A stretch of 23,141 nt of DNA, taken from Nitrospirota bacterium. GTDB lineage: Bacteria > Nitrospirota > UBA9217. The notes under the pieces are model-generated. The model did no database searches and was not told the DNA's origin. It was given only the letters and a program-made list of their open reading frames with translations. This document shows, piece after piece, positions 15,029 to 22,992 of this stretch (positions within the stretch are counted from its first letter, which is position 1; every line of letters begins with the position of its first letter). The translations under genes and the position numbers were made by a program. Location: the NCBI GenBank assembly GCA_023229435.1, contig JALNZF010000040.1, forward strand, positions 1-23,141, given 5' to 3'.

Positions 15029-15097
15029 AGTTTATTCTCCATATAGTAAACGTTGATCCGGATAATAAATCAACAATTCTAATTTCTAACTGATTTT

Positions 15098-15646
15098 CTA
15101 TTTACCGCCCTTACCAGCCTTGCCTTCCTTGCGCTTAATGACCTCAGTGCTATACTTGATGCCCTTCCCCTTGTATGGCTCCGGTTTCTTCAGGCTTCTC
15201 AAGTTCGCGGCGATCTGGCCCACAAGCTGCTTATCAACGCCCTTGAGTGTGATCTGGGTCTGCTTGGGGTCTACGGTCGCCTTGATACCCTTGGGCATGG
15301 GATAGATGATCGGGTGAGAGAACCCGAGACTCAGCATCAGGTTTGAACCCTGCGCTGCAGCCTTGAATCCAACACCGGAAATCTCAAGGGTTTTCTCATA
15401 CCCTTTGCTTACCCCGGTCACCATATTGGCTATCAGGTTTCTCGTCAACCCGTGCAACTCGCGGTAAAGTTTTTGATTTGACGGTCGCTCGACCACAAGT
15501 GTGTTGCTTTCTTTCTTGATGGTCAGCTTTGGATTCACATTCTGGCTGATCTCGCCCAGCGGACCCTTGACCGTAACTTTACCGGTCTCGAGTTTGGCCT
15601 CGACGCCGGATGGAATTTCTATCGGTTTTTTACCAACCCTCGACAT
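15098..15646 (-). CDS. rplF: 50S ribosomal protein L6
   Basis: A 182-residue protein with the duplicated L6 fold, placed near the sarcin-ricin loop. MSRVGKKPIEIPSGV opens the protein, and LRSLKKPEPYKGKGIKY is the C-terminal signature. The start at 15646 is chosen because TAGGAGCTGTC directly precedes this ATG; a longer frame to 15661 would add five non-conserved residues. Confidence 0.97.
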   Translation of the reverse strand: MSRVGKKPIEIPSGVEAKLETGKVTVKGPLGEISQNVNPKLTIKKESNTLVVERPSNQKLYRELHGLTRNLIANMVTGVSKGYEKTLEISGVGFKAAAQGSNLMLSLGFSHPIIYPMPKGIKATVDPKQTQITLKGVDKQLVGQIAANLRSLKKPEPYKGKGIKYSTEVIKRKEGKAGKGGK

Positions 15647-15690
15647 GACAGCTCCTAGCATTCTGATTGGACGAATTCAACAACCTGATA

Positions 15691-16086
15691 TTACCACACG
15701 TGGCAAATGACTTCTCCACCCACGTTGTCCTTCTTCGCCTGCTTGCCGGTCTGTATCCCCTTTGGCGTGGACAGAATGGCTGTACCAAGCCCATTCAACA
15801 CTTTGGGAATGGCTTCATTGCCCGCGTAGACCCTGCAACCGGGCTTACTGATCCGCTTCAGACCCTGGAGAACCGGGGCCTCTTCTTCCGTGTATTTTAG
15901 ATACACGCGAATCAGACCCTGCCGGCGGTCTTTCACCAACTTCACGTTCTTGACAAATCCCTCGTCTTTCAGAATCTTCGCTATCTCCACCTTCAGTTTG
16001 GAGGAGGGAATGTCCACTTTTTCATGTTTTGCCTTACTGGCATTGCGGATGCGCGTCAGCATGTCCGCGATAGGATCGGTCATCAT
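15691..16086 (-). CDS. rpsH: 30S ribosomal protein S8
   Basis: A central-domain 16S rRNA binder, and in E. coli the translational repressor of the spc operon. It opens TDPIADMLTRIRNASKAKH and ends with the S8 signature STPKGIQTGKQAKK and GGEVICHVW. Two ATG codons stand in tandem (16086 and 16083), both usable after AAGGGG; 131 or 130 aa result. Confidence 0.97.
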   Translation of the reverse strand: MMTDPIADMLTRIRNASKAKHEKVDIPSSKLKVEIAKILKDEGFVKNVKLVKDRRQGLIRVYLKYTEEEAPVLQGLKRISKPGCRVYAGNEAIPKVLNGLGTAILSTPKGIQTGKQAKKDNVGGEVICHVW

Positions 16087-16105
16087 TGATTCAAACCCCT
16101 TTTGC

Positions 16106-16291
16106 TTACCAACTCGCCTTAATCACGCCCGGGATCTCTCCCTTAAGCGCCCTGTTTCTGAAACAGATCCTGCACATGTCAAATTTCCGCAGATACCCCC
16201 GTGACCGTCCGCACAGCGGACAGCGATGATATGCGCGTGCTTTGAACTTCGGTGCTCTCGATGCCTTCGCTATCAATGACTTCTTTGCCAT
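16106..16291 (-). CDS. rpsN: 30S ribosomal protein S14, short zinc type
   Basis: A 61-residue S14 of the zinc-binding type, assembled late in the subunit head. The zinc ligands are C24-X2-C27 and C40-X2-C43 (HRCPLCGRSRGY, MCRICFRNRA). The start is fixed at 16291 by GGAGGAACA; the longer frame to 16375 only adds residues that overlap rplE. The zinc type, with the zinc forms of S4 and L36, indicates that this lineage kept the ancestral metal-binding versions. Confidence 0.97.
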   Translation of the reverse strand: MAKKSLIAKASRAPKFKARAYHRCPLCGRSRGYLRKFDMCRICFRNRALKGEIPGVIKASW

Positions 16292-16322
16292 TGTTCCTCC
16301 GTCCCGTCCATCTCTGATCGGA

Positions 16323-17045
16323 CTACTTCCTGTACGGCATCCCCAGATGGCCGAGCAATGCTCTACCTTCTTCATCGGTATTCGCCGTCGTTACAATCAC
16401 GATATCGAGTCCATGTACCGAGTCCACCTTGTCAAACTCGATCTCGGGGAAAATCACCTGTTCTCTGATTCCAACCGTATAATTCCCTCTTCCGTCAAAC
16501 GACTTTGACGACACGCCCTTAAAATCCCTGATGCGCGGAAGCGCAGCGTTGATAAACCGGTCAAGGAACTCATACATGCGCTCACGCCTGAGCGTCACCA
16601 TACAACCGATTGGCATTCCCTCCCTGAGCTTGAAGGTTGCGATAGATTTTTTGGCGCGGGTAATAACCGGACGCTGGCCGGTTATTTTTCCAAGTTCCTC
16701 AGCGGCATGGTCGAGCGCTTTGGCATTGGTGATCGCCTCACCCAGACCTACGTTCAGTACCACCTTAACAAGCTTCGGTGCCTGCATGGGGTTTTTGTAC
16801 TGGAATTCCTTCATAAGCGCCGGTACAACTACGTCATGGTAGCGCTGTCTGAGCCGCGGCGTCGGGATGCGCTCCGGCGCGCTCTTCTTGGCAACGGATG
16901 CCGATGCCCCTTCGGCAGCCTTGGCATCCTTCTTTACATCCTTTGTCGAAGCCTTCGGCTTCGCAGCCGCCTTGGGGGTCTTGGCAGCATCTTTCTTTTT
17001 ATCACTGCCCTTGGCCTCTTTTGCTTTATCTTTCTTATCTGCCAT
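16323..17045 (-). CDS. rplE: 50S ribosomal protein L5 with long Ala/Lys-rich N-terminal extension
   Basis: Residues from about 62 on (RLRQRYHDVVVPALMKEFQYKN) are ordinary L5, which binds 5S rRNA and touches the P-site tRNA; the C-terminus LGHLGMPYRK is intact. The first 60 or so residues are extra: a low-complexity run of Lys, Ala, Asp and Ser, making 240 aa against the usual 179 or so. There is no internal ATG, GTG or TTG in frame between 17045 and the conserved part, so the extension must be translated if the gene is functional. An AGGGAAAAGACATT stretch precedes the ATG. Confidence 0.95.
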   Translation of the reverse strand: MADKKDKAKEAKGSDKKKDAAKTPKAAAKPKASTKDVKKDAKAAEGASASVAKKSAPERIPTPRLRQRYHDVVVPALMKEFQYKNPMQAPKLVKVVLNVGLGEAITNAKALDHAAEELGKITGQRPVITRAKKSIATFKLREGMPIGCMVTLRRERMYEFLDRFINAALPRIRDFKGVSSKSFDGRGNYTVGIREQVIFPEIEFDKVDSVHGLDIVIVTTANTDEEGRALLGHLGMPYRK

Positions 17046-17105
17046 AATGTCTTTTCCCTATTTCCCTATTCTGAACATCTTCACGCAGCACCGACGGTAT
17101 GCGTA

Positions 17106-17417
17106 TCAATCAATGATCTCGTTGCAGGTCTTGCATACGCGGTTGCGTGTGCCGTCACCCTGTGTCGTCCGTGACGTGGCCGTCGGCTTATCGCATTTCA
17201 CACAGATAAGCTTTACGTTCGAGGCGGCGATCGGGCTCTCTTTTTCGAGAATTCCGCCCTGCCTGAGCTGCTGGTTGGGCTTTGTATGCCGCTTGATCAT
17301 ATTAAGCTTCTCAATGAGAAGCCGGTTGGTGGCTGGATAGACAGCAATTACCCTGCCTCGCTTCCCTTTTTCCTTACCGGAAACCACCATCACGTTGTCA
17401 TTTTTTTTAATCTGCAT
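17106..17417 (-). CDS. rplX: 50S ribosomal protein L24
   Basis: An assembly-initiating large-subunit protein of 103 aa. The KOW motif lies at about residues 5-30 (NDNVMVVSGKEKGKRGRVIA). The C-terminus has two CX2C pairs (CVKC and CKTC), as in many non-enteric L24 proteins, and may hold zinc. AGGATTATGAAAA precedes the ATG. The stop is 60 bases ahead of rplE. Confidence 0.97.
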   Translation of the reverse strand: MQIKKNDNVMVVSGKEKGKRGRVIAVYPATNRLLIEKLNMIKRHTKPNQQLRQGGILEKESPIAASNVKLICVKCDKPTATSRTTQGDGTRNRVCKTCNEIID

Positions 17418-17464
17418 TTTTCATAATCCTATTGTTCTGCAACCTGTTATTGACGTCACCATTC

Positions 17465-17833
17465 CTACAAAACTTCTGGCGCAAGTGAAATGATCTTCAT
17501 AAAGTTCTTTTTGCGAAGTTCGCGAGCGACCGGTCCGAAGATACGCGTCCCGATGGGCTCATTTGATGCATTGATAAGCACCGCCGCGTTCCGGTCGAAC
17601 TTGATGTACGATCCATCCTGCCGGCGAACTTCCTTTGTGGTTCGGACGACCACGGCCTTGGCCACCGTTCCCTTTTTAGCCTGTCCTTCGGGAATTGCCA
17701 CCTTGATGGCCACGACGATTATGTCTCCGAGCGAGGCATAGCGCTTACGCGTTCCGCCGAGGACTTTTATGCACATCACTTTCTTTGCGCCGGAATTATC
17801 GGCGACATCCAATACCGTCTGCTGCTGAATCAT
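17465..17833 (-). CDS. rplN: 50S ribosomal protein L14
   Basis: A 122-residue protein at the subunit interface. MIQQQTVLDVADNSGAKKVM and GTRIFGPVARELRKKNFMKI are diagnostic and the length matches the family exactly. GAGGATGAACT is the ribosome site. It starts 28 bases after rpsQ. Confidence 0.98.
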   Translation of the reverse strand: MIQQQTVLDVADNSGAKKVMCIKVLGGTRKRYASLGDIIVVAIKVAIPEGQAKKGTVAKAVVVRTTKEVRRQDGSYIKFDRNAAVLINASNEPIGTRIFGPVARELRKKNFMKIISLAPEVL

Positions 17834-17861
17834 AGTTCATCCTCAGAAAGGGTTTCGTCCT

Positions 17862-18122
17862 TTATTGATTAGCCTTCTCGACGATCTCGAGAACCTTCCA
17901 TCTTTTTTCTTTGGAGAGCGGCCTGGTCTCGATGAACCGGACCACGTCACCCACCTTGCATTCGTTCTTTTCGTCATGGACCTTGAACTTGGTTGTCCGC
18001 TTGATGGTCTTGGTGTACTTCGCATGCGCAATGCGCCTGGTGACCGCGAGCACCACCGTCTTATCCATCTTGTCACTGACGACCTGCCCCATATAAGTCT
18101 TTCGCTTCTTATACTCTTCCAT
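17862..18122 (-). CDS. rpsQ: 30S ribosomal protein S17
   Basis: An 86-residue OB-fold protein that binds 16S rRNA early in assembly. KTYMGQVVSDKMDKTVVLAV and GDVVRFIETRPLSKEKRWKV are typical. Its ATG lies inside the end of rpmC (14-base overlap) with AAAGGAAAAGT as ribosome site. Confidence 0.97.
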   Translation of the reverse strand: MEEYKKRKTYMGQVVSDKMDKTVVLAVTRRIAHAKYTKTIKRTTKFKVHDEKNECKVGDVVRFIETRPLSKEKRWKVLEIVEKANQ

Positions 18123-18309
18123 ACTTTTCCTTTAAGACCGTCTTGGTTTTGGCGATGTCCCTGCGCAACGTCCTGAGGCGCATCGGGTTCTCAATCTGGC
18201 CCATGGCCTGCTGAAACCTCAGATTGAACAGTTCCTTTTTGAGATCCGCTGCCTTGGTCTGCAACTCATCGCTTGACAGGTCCCGCAGTTCCTTTGCAAT
18301 CGTCTTCAT
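18109..18309 (-). CDS. rpmC: 50S ribosomal protein L29
   Basis: A 66-residue two-helix protein at the tunnel exit, part of the docking site for trigger factor and SRP. LRDLSSDELQTKAADLKKEL and NPMRLRTLRRDIAKTKTVL match. It overlaps the rplP stop by ATGA and the rpsQ start by 14 bases. Confidence 0.96.
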   Translation of the reverse strand: MKTIAKELRDLSSDELQTKAADLKKELFNLRFQQAMGQIENPMRLRTLRRDIAKTKTVLKEKYGRV

Positions 18310-18722
18310 ATATCCGCCTCCCGAGAGACAAACTTCGTGGCAATCGGCAGCTTATATGCCGCGAGCCTGAACGCCTCTCTGGCCACGGATTCGTCAACGC
18401 CACCCATCTCGTAGAGCACACGACCGGGCTTCACGACGGCAACCCAGTATTCCGGAGCGCCTTTGCCTTTTCCCATACGGGTTTCCGCGGGCTTCTTCGT
18501 AATCGGCTTGTCAGGGAATATCCGTATCCAGATCTTGCCTCCCCGCTTGACGTAACGCGTCATGGCAATACGGGCCGCCTCGATCTGCCGGCTCGTGATC
18601 CACCCCGGCTCAAGGACCTTCAGGCCATACTCACCGTAGCTTACTTCAGCCCCCCGGCATGCAATGCCGTTCATGTTTCCCTTGTGCATCTTTCTGTGTT
18701 TTACTCGTTTAGGTGCTAACAT
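18306..18722 (-). CDS. rplP: 50S ribosomal protein L16
   Basis: A 138-residue protein near the A site and central protuberance. MLAPKRVKHRKMHKGNMNG and the core WITSRQIEAARIAMTRYVKR and RIFPDKPITKKPAETRMG are conserved. AAAGGATTTATATA precedes the ATG. It is followed by rpmC with an ATGA overlap. Confidence 0.97.
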   Translation of the reverse strand: MLAPKRVKHRKMHKGNMNGIACRGAEVSYGEYGLKVLEPGWITSRQIEAARIAMTRYVKRGGKIWIRIFPDKPITKKPAETRMGKGKGAPEYWVAVVKPGRVLYEMGGVDESVAREAFRLAAYKLPIATKFVSREADI

Positions 18723-18768
18723 TATATAAATCCTTTATCTCGGTAATCTCATGTCTACCATAATGCCG

Positions 18769-19419
18769 TTATGCAGTGGCGATTGGCTTCGGCACCTGGA
18801 GAACGTCTCCCCGATAGATCCAGACCTTTACGCCGATCTGTCCCATCGTGGTCTTGGCCTCAAAGAAGCCATACTGAATGTCGGCCCGCAGGGTATGGAG
18901 CGGTACCCGGCCTTCACGATACCATTCGGTCCTTGCGATCTCGCCGCCCGCCAGTCTTCCGGCGCACATTATCTTAATGCCCTGAGCGCCCAACCTGAGC
19001 GCTGAGGTCACTGACTTCTTCATGGCCCTGCGAAACGCGATCCTGCGCTCCAGCTGGAGTGCTATATTCTCGGCCACAAGCTGGGCATCGAGCTCCGGAC
19101 GCCTGATCTCCTGGATATTGATGTACATCTGTTTGCCGGTCATGGTCTCAAGATCTTTCTTGAGCTTGTCTACTTCAGCACCCTTTTTGCCGATAATAAT
19201 GCCGGGCCGGGCGGTATGAATGTTGATCTTTGCCTTCTGGCCTGCGCGCTCTATTTCAATCTTGGAGACCCCGGCATGCATGAGCCTCTCCTTAACGATC
19301 TTGCGGATCTTGAGATCCTCATGCAGCAGCGTTGCGTAATTCTTCTGGGAGAACCAGCGTGAGTCCCATGTTTTAATGACGCCGAGCCGAAAACCGATTG
19401 GATGAACCTTTTGTCCCAT
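18769..19419 (-). CDS. rpsC: 30S ribosomal protein S3
   Basis: A 216-residue protein at the mRNA entry. MGQKVHPIGFRLGVIKTWDS opens it; the KH domain has the GXXG loop GKKG at 77-80 (RPGIIIGKKGAEVDKL); the C-terminal domain holds RLGAQGIKIMCAGRLAGGEI. GGAGGCATC is directly before the ATG. The length is on the short side of the family because the C-terminal tail is brief. Confidence 0.97.
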   Translation of the reverse strand: MGQKVHPIGFRLGVIKTWDSRWFSQKNYATLLHEDLKIRKIVKERLMHAGVSKIEIERAGQKAKINIHTARPGIIIGKKGAEVDKLKKDLETMTGKQMYINIQEIRRPELDAQLVAENIALQLERRIAFRRAMKKSVTSALRLGAQGIKIMCAGRLAGGEIARTEWYREGRVPLHTLRADIQYGFFEAKTTMGQIGVKVWIYRGDVLQVPKPIATA

Positions 19420-19439
19420 GATGCCTCCGAATGGTATAA

Positions 19440-19769
19440 CTACGCTGAGAGTACCAGCGTTATATGACTCGTCCGCTTTCTGATCGTGTTGCCGCGTCCC
19501 ATGGCCCGGGCCCGCATCCGTTTCATGGTAACGCCTTGATTCACGTAGGCCTTTGTCACCTTGAGTTCGTCCAGATCTCCCACCTTTTTTTGTTCGGCGT
19601 TCGCCACTGCGGAATCCAACAGCTTCTTGACGATCCGCGCAGCGTGGAGCGGCGTGAACGTAAGGATATTGAGTGCATCTCCCACCATCTTGCCCCGGAT
19701 GAGGTCTATTACCTGCCTCGCCTTGCGTGGCGTAATGCGTATATGTCTTACTGTTGCGCTTGCTTCCAT
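19440..19769 (-). CDS. rplV: 50S ribosomal protein L22
   Basis: A 109-residue protein whose beta-hairpin lines the exit tunnel. The start EASATVRHIRITPRKARQV and the hairpin stretch RMRARAMGRGNTIRKRTSHI are diagnostic. GAGGATGATCAG is the ribosome site. It lies 20 bases before rpsC. Confidence 0.97.
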   Translation of the reverse strand: MEASATVRHIRITPRKARQVIDLIRGKMVGDALNILTFTPLHAARIVKKLLDSAVANAEQKKVGDLDELKVTKAYVNQGVTMKRMRARAMGRGNTIRKRTSHITLVLSA

Positions 19770-19812
19770 CTGATCATCCTCACTCTACTCTCATACACGA
19801 CGTTCTTGAGTA

Positions 19813-20103
19813 TTACTTCGGCGCGGTTGTCTTCTCTGCTGCTTTTGATCCACTATGAGCCTTGAATGTCCTGGTCGGCGAAAATTCACCCAGCTTATGA
19901 CCAACCATGTTCTCGGTGATGTACACCGGAATGAACTTCCTTCCGTTGTGTACCGCCAGGGTGTGTCCCACAAAATCCGGTGTAATCGTCGATCTACGCG
20001 ACCACGTCTTCGTAATCTTTTTTTCGCCCACAGTGTTCATGGCCTCAACCTTTTTCATGAGGCTCACATCTATAAAAGGGCCTTTTTTAACTGATCTCGG
20101 CAC
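19813..20103 (-). CDS. rpsS: 30S ribosomal protein S19
   Basis: A 96-residue head protein that pairs with S13. MPRSVKKGPFIDVSLMKKV, WSRRSTITPDFVGHTLAVHN and KLGEFSPTRTFKAH are typical. It begins with GTG at 20103 after GGAGGATACG. Its upstream gap to rplB (114 bases) is filled by a short interspersed repeat. Confidence 0.97.
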   Translation of the reverse strand: MPRSVKKGPFIDVSLMKKVEAMNTVGEKKITKTWSRRSTITPDFVGHTLAVHNGRKFIPVYITENMVGHKLGEFSPTRTFKAHSGSKAAEKTTAPK

Positions 20104-20126
20104 CGTATCCTCCGCTCTCTTACGAG

Positions 20127-20209
20127 GGACGATGGACGACCGCTCGCTTTGCTCGCTTGGACGATGGATGTCTTTTCTTCCCTCGTCCTTCGTCTCTCGT
20201 CCATCATCG
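20127..20209. repeat. Short interspersed repeat in the rplB-rpsS gap
   Basis: GGACGATGGA occurs at 20127 and again at 20159, 32 bases apart. GATGGACGA (20131-20139) is matched by its perfect reverse complement at 20197-20205. The order of parts, the 32-base spacing, GCTTGGACGA and CTCGTCCTTCGTC are shared with the repeat at 10880-10952, so both belong to one family. Transcribed, it would fold into a hairpin. Confidence 0.75.
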
Positions 20210-20217
20210 CTGTTTCG

Positions 20218-21045
20218 TTATCTGCTCTTGGTTCTTCTCGATATAATAAACTTGCTCGTTGTTTTGTTATGCCTCGTCTTCTTGCCGTCCGGGAGACCCC
20301 ACGGAGAGCACCCGGGCCGTCCGCCTGAAGACTTTCCCTCGCCACCGCCAAGCGGATGGTCGACGGGGTTCATCACCACACCACGGACCCTCGGCCTCAT
20401 ACCCATCCAGCGGGCCCTGCCGGCCTTGCCGATGCTGATATTTTCATGATCAAGATTCCCTACCTGGCCGATCGTGGCCATGCACTCGGAACGTACCATG
20501 CGTACTTCACCGGAGTTGAGCCGAAGCGTGGCATATTCTCCTTCACGCGCCAGGAGCTGCACCGATGCGCCTGCGCTTCGCGCAAGCTGGCCGCCGGACC
20601 CGCGTTTGAGCTCAACGTTGTGAAGTGTGGTGCCCACGGGTATCAAGGTTATAGGCAAAGCATTTCCGGGCTTGATATCCGAATCAGGCCCAGACAGAAC
20701 GCTATCGCCCACCTTCAGGCCGAGCGGCGCCAGGATGTACCGCTTCTCGCCGTCTGCATAGTGGAGGAGCGCTATTCTCGCCGAGCGGTTCGGATCATAT
20801 TCGATCTGCGCCACTTTCGCCGGGATCCCGATCTTGTCGCGCCTGAAATCAATGATCCTGTATTTTTTTCTGTGTCCGCCGCCACGATACCGTACGGTTA
20901 TTTTACCGCGATTGTTTCTTCCACCGCTCTGGTTGAGTTTGACAACCAGCGATTTTTCCGGCGTGCTTCGCGTTACTTCTTCAAACGTCGACGAAGTCTG
21001 GAACCGTCTTCCAGGAGATGTTGGATTATAGGACTTTACCGGCAT
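20218..21045 (-). CDS. rplB: 50S ribosomal protein L2
   Basis: A 275-residue protein close to the peptidyl-transferase centre. The RNA-binding core GGGHRKKYRIIDFRRDK and the C-terminal VMNPVDHPLGGGEGKSSGGR are present; H230 corresponds to the essential His229 of E. coli. After this the usual RHPV is PGCS here, a minor departure. The ATG follows the rplW stop codon with no spacer. Confidence 0.97.
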   Translation of the reverse strand: MPVKSYNPTSPGRRFQTSSTFEEVTRSTPEKSLVVKLNQSGGRNNRGKITVRYRGGGHRKKYRIIDFRRDKIGIPAKVAQIEYDPNRSARIALLHYADGEKRYILAPLGLKVGDSVLSGPDSDIKPGNALPITLIPVGTTLHNVELKRGSGGQLARSAGASVQLLAREGEYATLRLNSGEVRMVRSECMATIGQVGNLDHENISIGKAGRARWMGMRPRVRGVVMNPVDHPLGGGEGKSSGGRPGCSPWGLPDGKKTRHNKTTSKFIISRRTKSR

Positions 21046-21339
21046 TTACGCACCCTCGAATATAGCGATCTTTTCACCTGGCTTAAGCGTAACGTACGCC
21101 TTCTTCCAGTCCGATCTGCGGCCTAACCGCTGACCGACCCGTTTGTTCTTGCCTGCGTTCTTAACCGTGGTCACATCGGAGACCTTCACTTTGAAAATTC
21201 CCTCGATCGCCTTCTTCACCTGAACCTTATTTGCATCAACCTTCACTTCGAAGGTCAAAACATTATTCTTTTCCTTCAACCGCGCGCCTTTTTCTGTTAT
21301 CCGCGGAACGCGAATGATGTCATACATGTCCATCGTCAT
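21046..21339 (-). CDS. rplW: 50S ribosomal protein L23
   Basis: A 97-residue exit-tunnel protein and docking site for trigger factor. MYDIIRVPRITEKGARLKEK and FEVKVDANKVQVKKAIEGIF are conserved. The start overlaps the rplD stop by ATGA; a second Met two codons on is also possible. The stop abuts the rplB start. Confidence 0.96.
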   Translation of the reverse strand: MTMDMYDIIRVPRITEKGARLKEKNNVLTFEVKVDANKVQVKKAIEGIFKVKVSDVTTVKNAGKNKRVGQRLGRRSDWKKAYVTLKPGEKIAIFEGA

Positions 21340-21959
21340 TTACCGAAGGCCTCCTGCATGGAGTTAAGCGCGTCCTGCGTCGTAATGAGGTAGCGGTACT
21401 TGAGCACGTCATAGACATTGATATTGTCCATTCTGAGCACCTTGACCGACGGAATGTTCCGGGCTGCCAGCGTCAAGTTTTTGTTCTCCGACGTGATCAG
21501 GATAAGCGCATTTTCCTGCACCCCAAGCGTTTCAAGCATCGTGGAAACCAGCGTGGTCTTGGGCTCTGCAAGTTCGAGCTTCTCAATGAGCACAAGCCTG
21601 TTATCAGTGAGCTTTGACGCAAGGGCATCAAGGAGCGCGGCCCGCTTTGCCTTTTTCGGAAGGGCATAGGAATAATTTCTCGGCATGGGACCGAAACAGG
21701 TGCCGCCATGCCTCCACAGTGGGGAACGGTTGCTTCCGGAGCGCGCCCTGCCCGTGCCCTTCTGCTTCCATGGTTTCGCTCCGCCACCGCTCACGAGTGC
21801 CTTGTTCTTCGTGGATGCGGTTCCTGCCCGTTTATTCGCGAGCTGGTTCACTACCGCGGCATGCATAAGATGCGGCCTCACTTCCGTTGAAAAAAATCCC
21901 GGAAGTTCCACGTCCTTCACTTTTTTATTCTGCTGGTCTACCATTGAGACTGACGGCAT
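21336..21959 (-). CDS. rplD: 50S ribosomal protein L4
   Basis: A 207-residue tunnel protein that in E. coli also represses the S10 operon. The extended loop NKALVSGGGAKPWKQKGTGR is followed by GSNRSPLWRHGGTCFGPMPR. The C-terminal half has the typical alternating strand/helix pattern. GAGGGTTATTGAA precedes the ATG. Whether L4-mediated autoregulation exists here cannot be seen. Confidence 0.97.
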   Translation of the reverse strand: MPSVSMVDQQNKKVKDVELPGFFSTEVRPHLMHAAVVNQLANKRAGTASTKNKALVSGGGAKPWKQKGTGRARSGSNRSPLWRHGGTCFGPMPRNYSYALPKKAKRAALLDALASKLTDNRLVLIEKLELAEPKTTLVSTMLETLGVQENALILITSENKNLTLAARNIPSVKVLRMDNINVYDVLKYRYLITTQDALNSMQEAFGK

Positions 21960-21981
21960 TTCAATAACCCTCTATTTTCTT

Positions 21982-22596
21982 TTAATCCGCCTTATAGATA
22001 AGGAGCAGCCCGTTTACGCCGCCCGGCACCGCTCCACGGACAAATAACAGGTTCTGGTCGGGCCGGACATCGACAATCTCTAAATTCTTGATGGTCATAT
22101 TGACCACGCCCATGTGCCCTGGAAGTTTTTTACCGGGCCATACCCGTGACGGATAAGCACTCGCTCCGATCGATCCGGGAGCACGATTGAACATGGAGCC
22201 GTGGCCGCCGGGTCCGCCCGCAAAATTGTGCCTCTTCATTACGCCGGCAAACCCTTTGCCCTTGGTGACGCCGCTCACGGCGATCAATTCGCCTTTTTTG
22301 AAAATGTCAGCGGTCACCACCTGCCCCTGCTCAAAATCGCCGGTGCGAAACTCCCGCAGAAACCGGTGCGGCTGCACGTTCGACTTTTTAAAGTGGCCGG
22401 CCTGGGCCTTCGTAATACGGCCCTGTTTTTTTTCCTCATCAAAAGCAAGCTGGACTGACTCGTATCCATCGTGTTCTGCGGTCTTTTTCTGAACCACCGT
22501 ACACGGGCCTGCCTGGATAACGGTGACCGGTATGAGCTCCCCTCCGCTGAAATGCTGGCTCATGCCTATCTTTTTTCCGATGATTCCCTTGTTCAT
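21982..22596 (-). CDS. rplC: 50S ribosomal protein L3
   Basis: A 204-residue protein that starts large-subunit assembly. NKGIIGKKIGMSQHF, SGVTKGKGFAGVMKRHNF and PGSIGASAYPSRVWPGKKL are diagnostic. The position of the glutamine methylated in E. coli L3 (after GSIG) is Ala here, as in many lineages. GAGGGGATAGGCA precedes the ATG. Confidence 0.97.
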   Translation of the reverse strand: MNKGIIGKKIGMSQHFSGGELIPVTVIQAGPCTVVQKKTAEHDGYESVQLAFDEEKKQGRITKAQAGHFKKSNVQPHRFLREFRTGDFEQGQVVTADIFKKGELIAVSGVTKGKGFAGVMKRHNFAGGPGGHGSMFNRAPGSIGASAYPSRVWPGKKLPGHMGVVNMTIKNLEIVDVRPDQNLLFVRGAVPGGVNGLLLIYKAD

Positions 22597-22639
22597 TGCC
22601 TATCCCCTCACCCACGCCAAGACGTGGCCGGTTTCTTTT

Positions 22640-22945
22640 CTACAGTTTGATCTCCACATCAACGCCCGCGGCAAGATCAAGCTTCATAAGCGCATCCACC
22701 GTCTGAGGTGTGGGATCCAGAATGTCCATCAGCCGTTTATGTGTCCTGATTTCAAACTGCTCACGAGACTTTTTGTCCACATGGGGAGAGCGGAGCACCG
22801 TCCAGCGATTGATCCTGGTCGGAAGCGGAATGGGGCCGGACACCTTGGCTCCCGTTCGCTTTGCCGTATCCATAATTTCTACCGCAGACTGGTCGAGCAG
22901 CCGGTGGTCGTATCCTTTTAATCGTATTCTGATCTTCTGTGTCAC
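22640..22945 (-). CDS. rpsJ: 30S ribosomal protein S10
   Basis: A 101-residue head protein that also binds NusB in antitermination. TQKIRIRLKGYDHRLLDQ opens it; the loop KVSGPIPLPTRINRWTVLRS and THKRLMDI are conserved. The start is the GTG at 22945 after AAGGAAACGCAC. An upstream in-frame TTG (22963) overlaps that ribosome site and would add six non-conserved residues. It lies 47 bases after tuf. Confidence 0.96.
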   Translation of the reverse strand: MTQKIRIRLKGYDHRLLDQSAVEIMDTAKRTGAKVSGPIPLPTRINRWTVLRSPHVDKKSREQFEIRTHKRLMDILDPTPQTVDALMKLDLAAGVDVEIKL

Positions 22946-22992
22946 GTGCGTTTCCTTCCCCAAATTAGTACGGGCGAATTTTCCCTACACTC

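Noticed and set aside
20356..21126. 256-residue plus-strand ORF
   Set aside because: Antisense to rplB and rplW, which are unambiguous.
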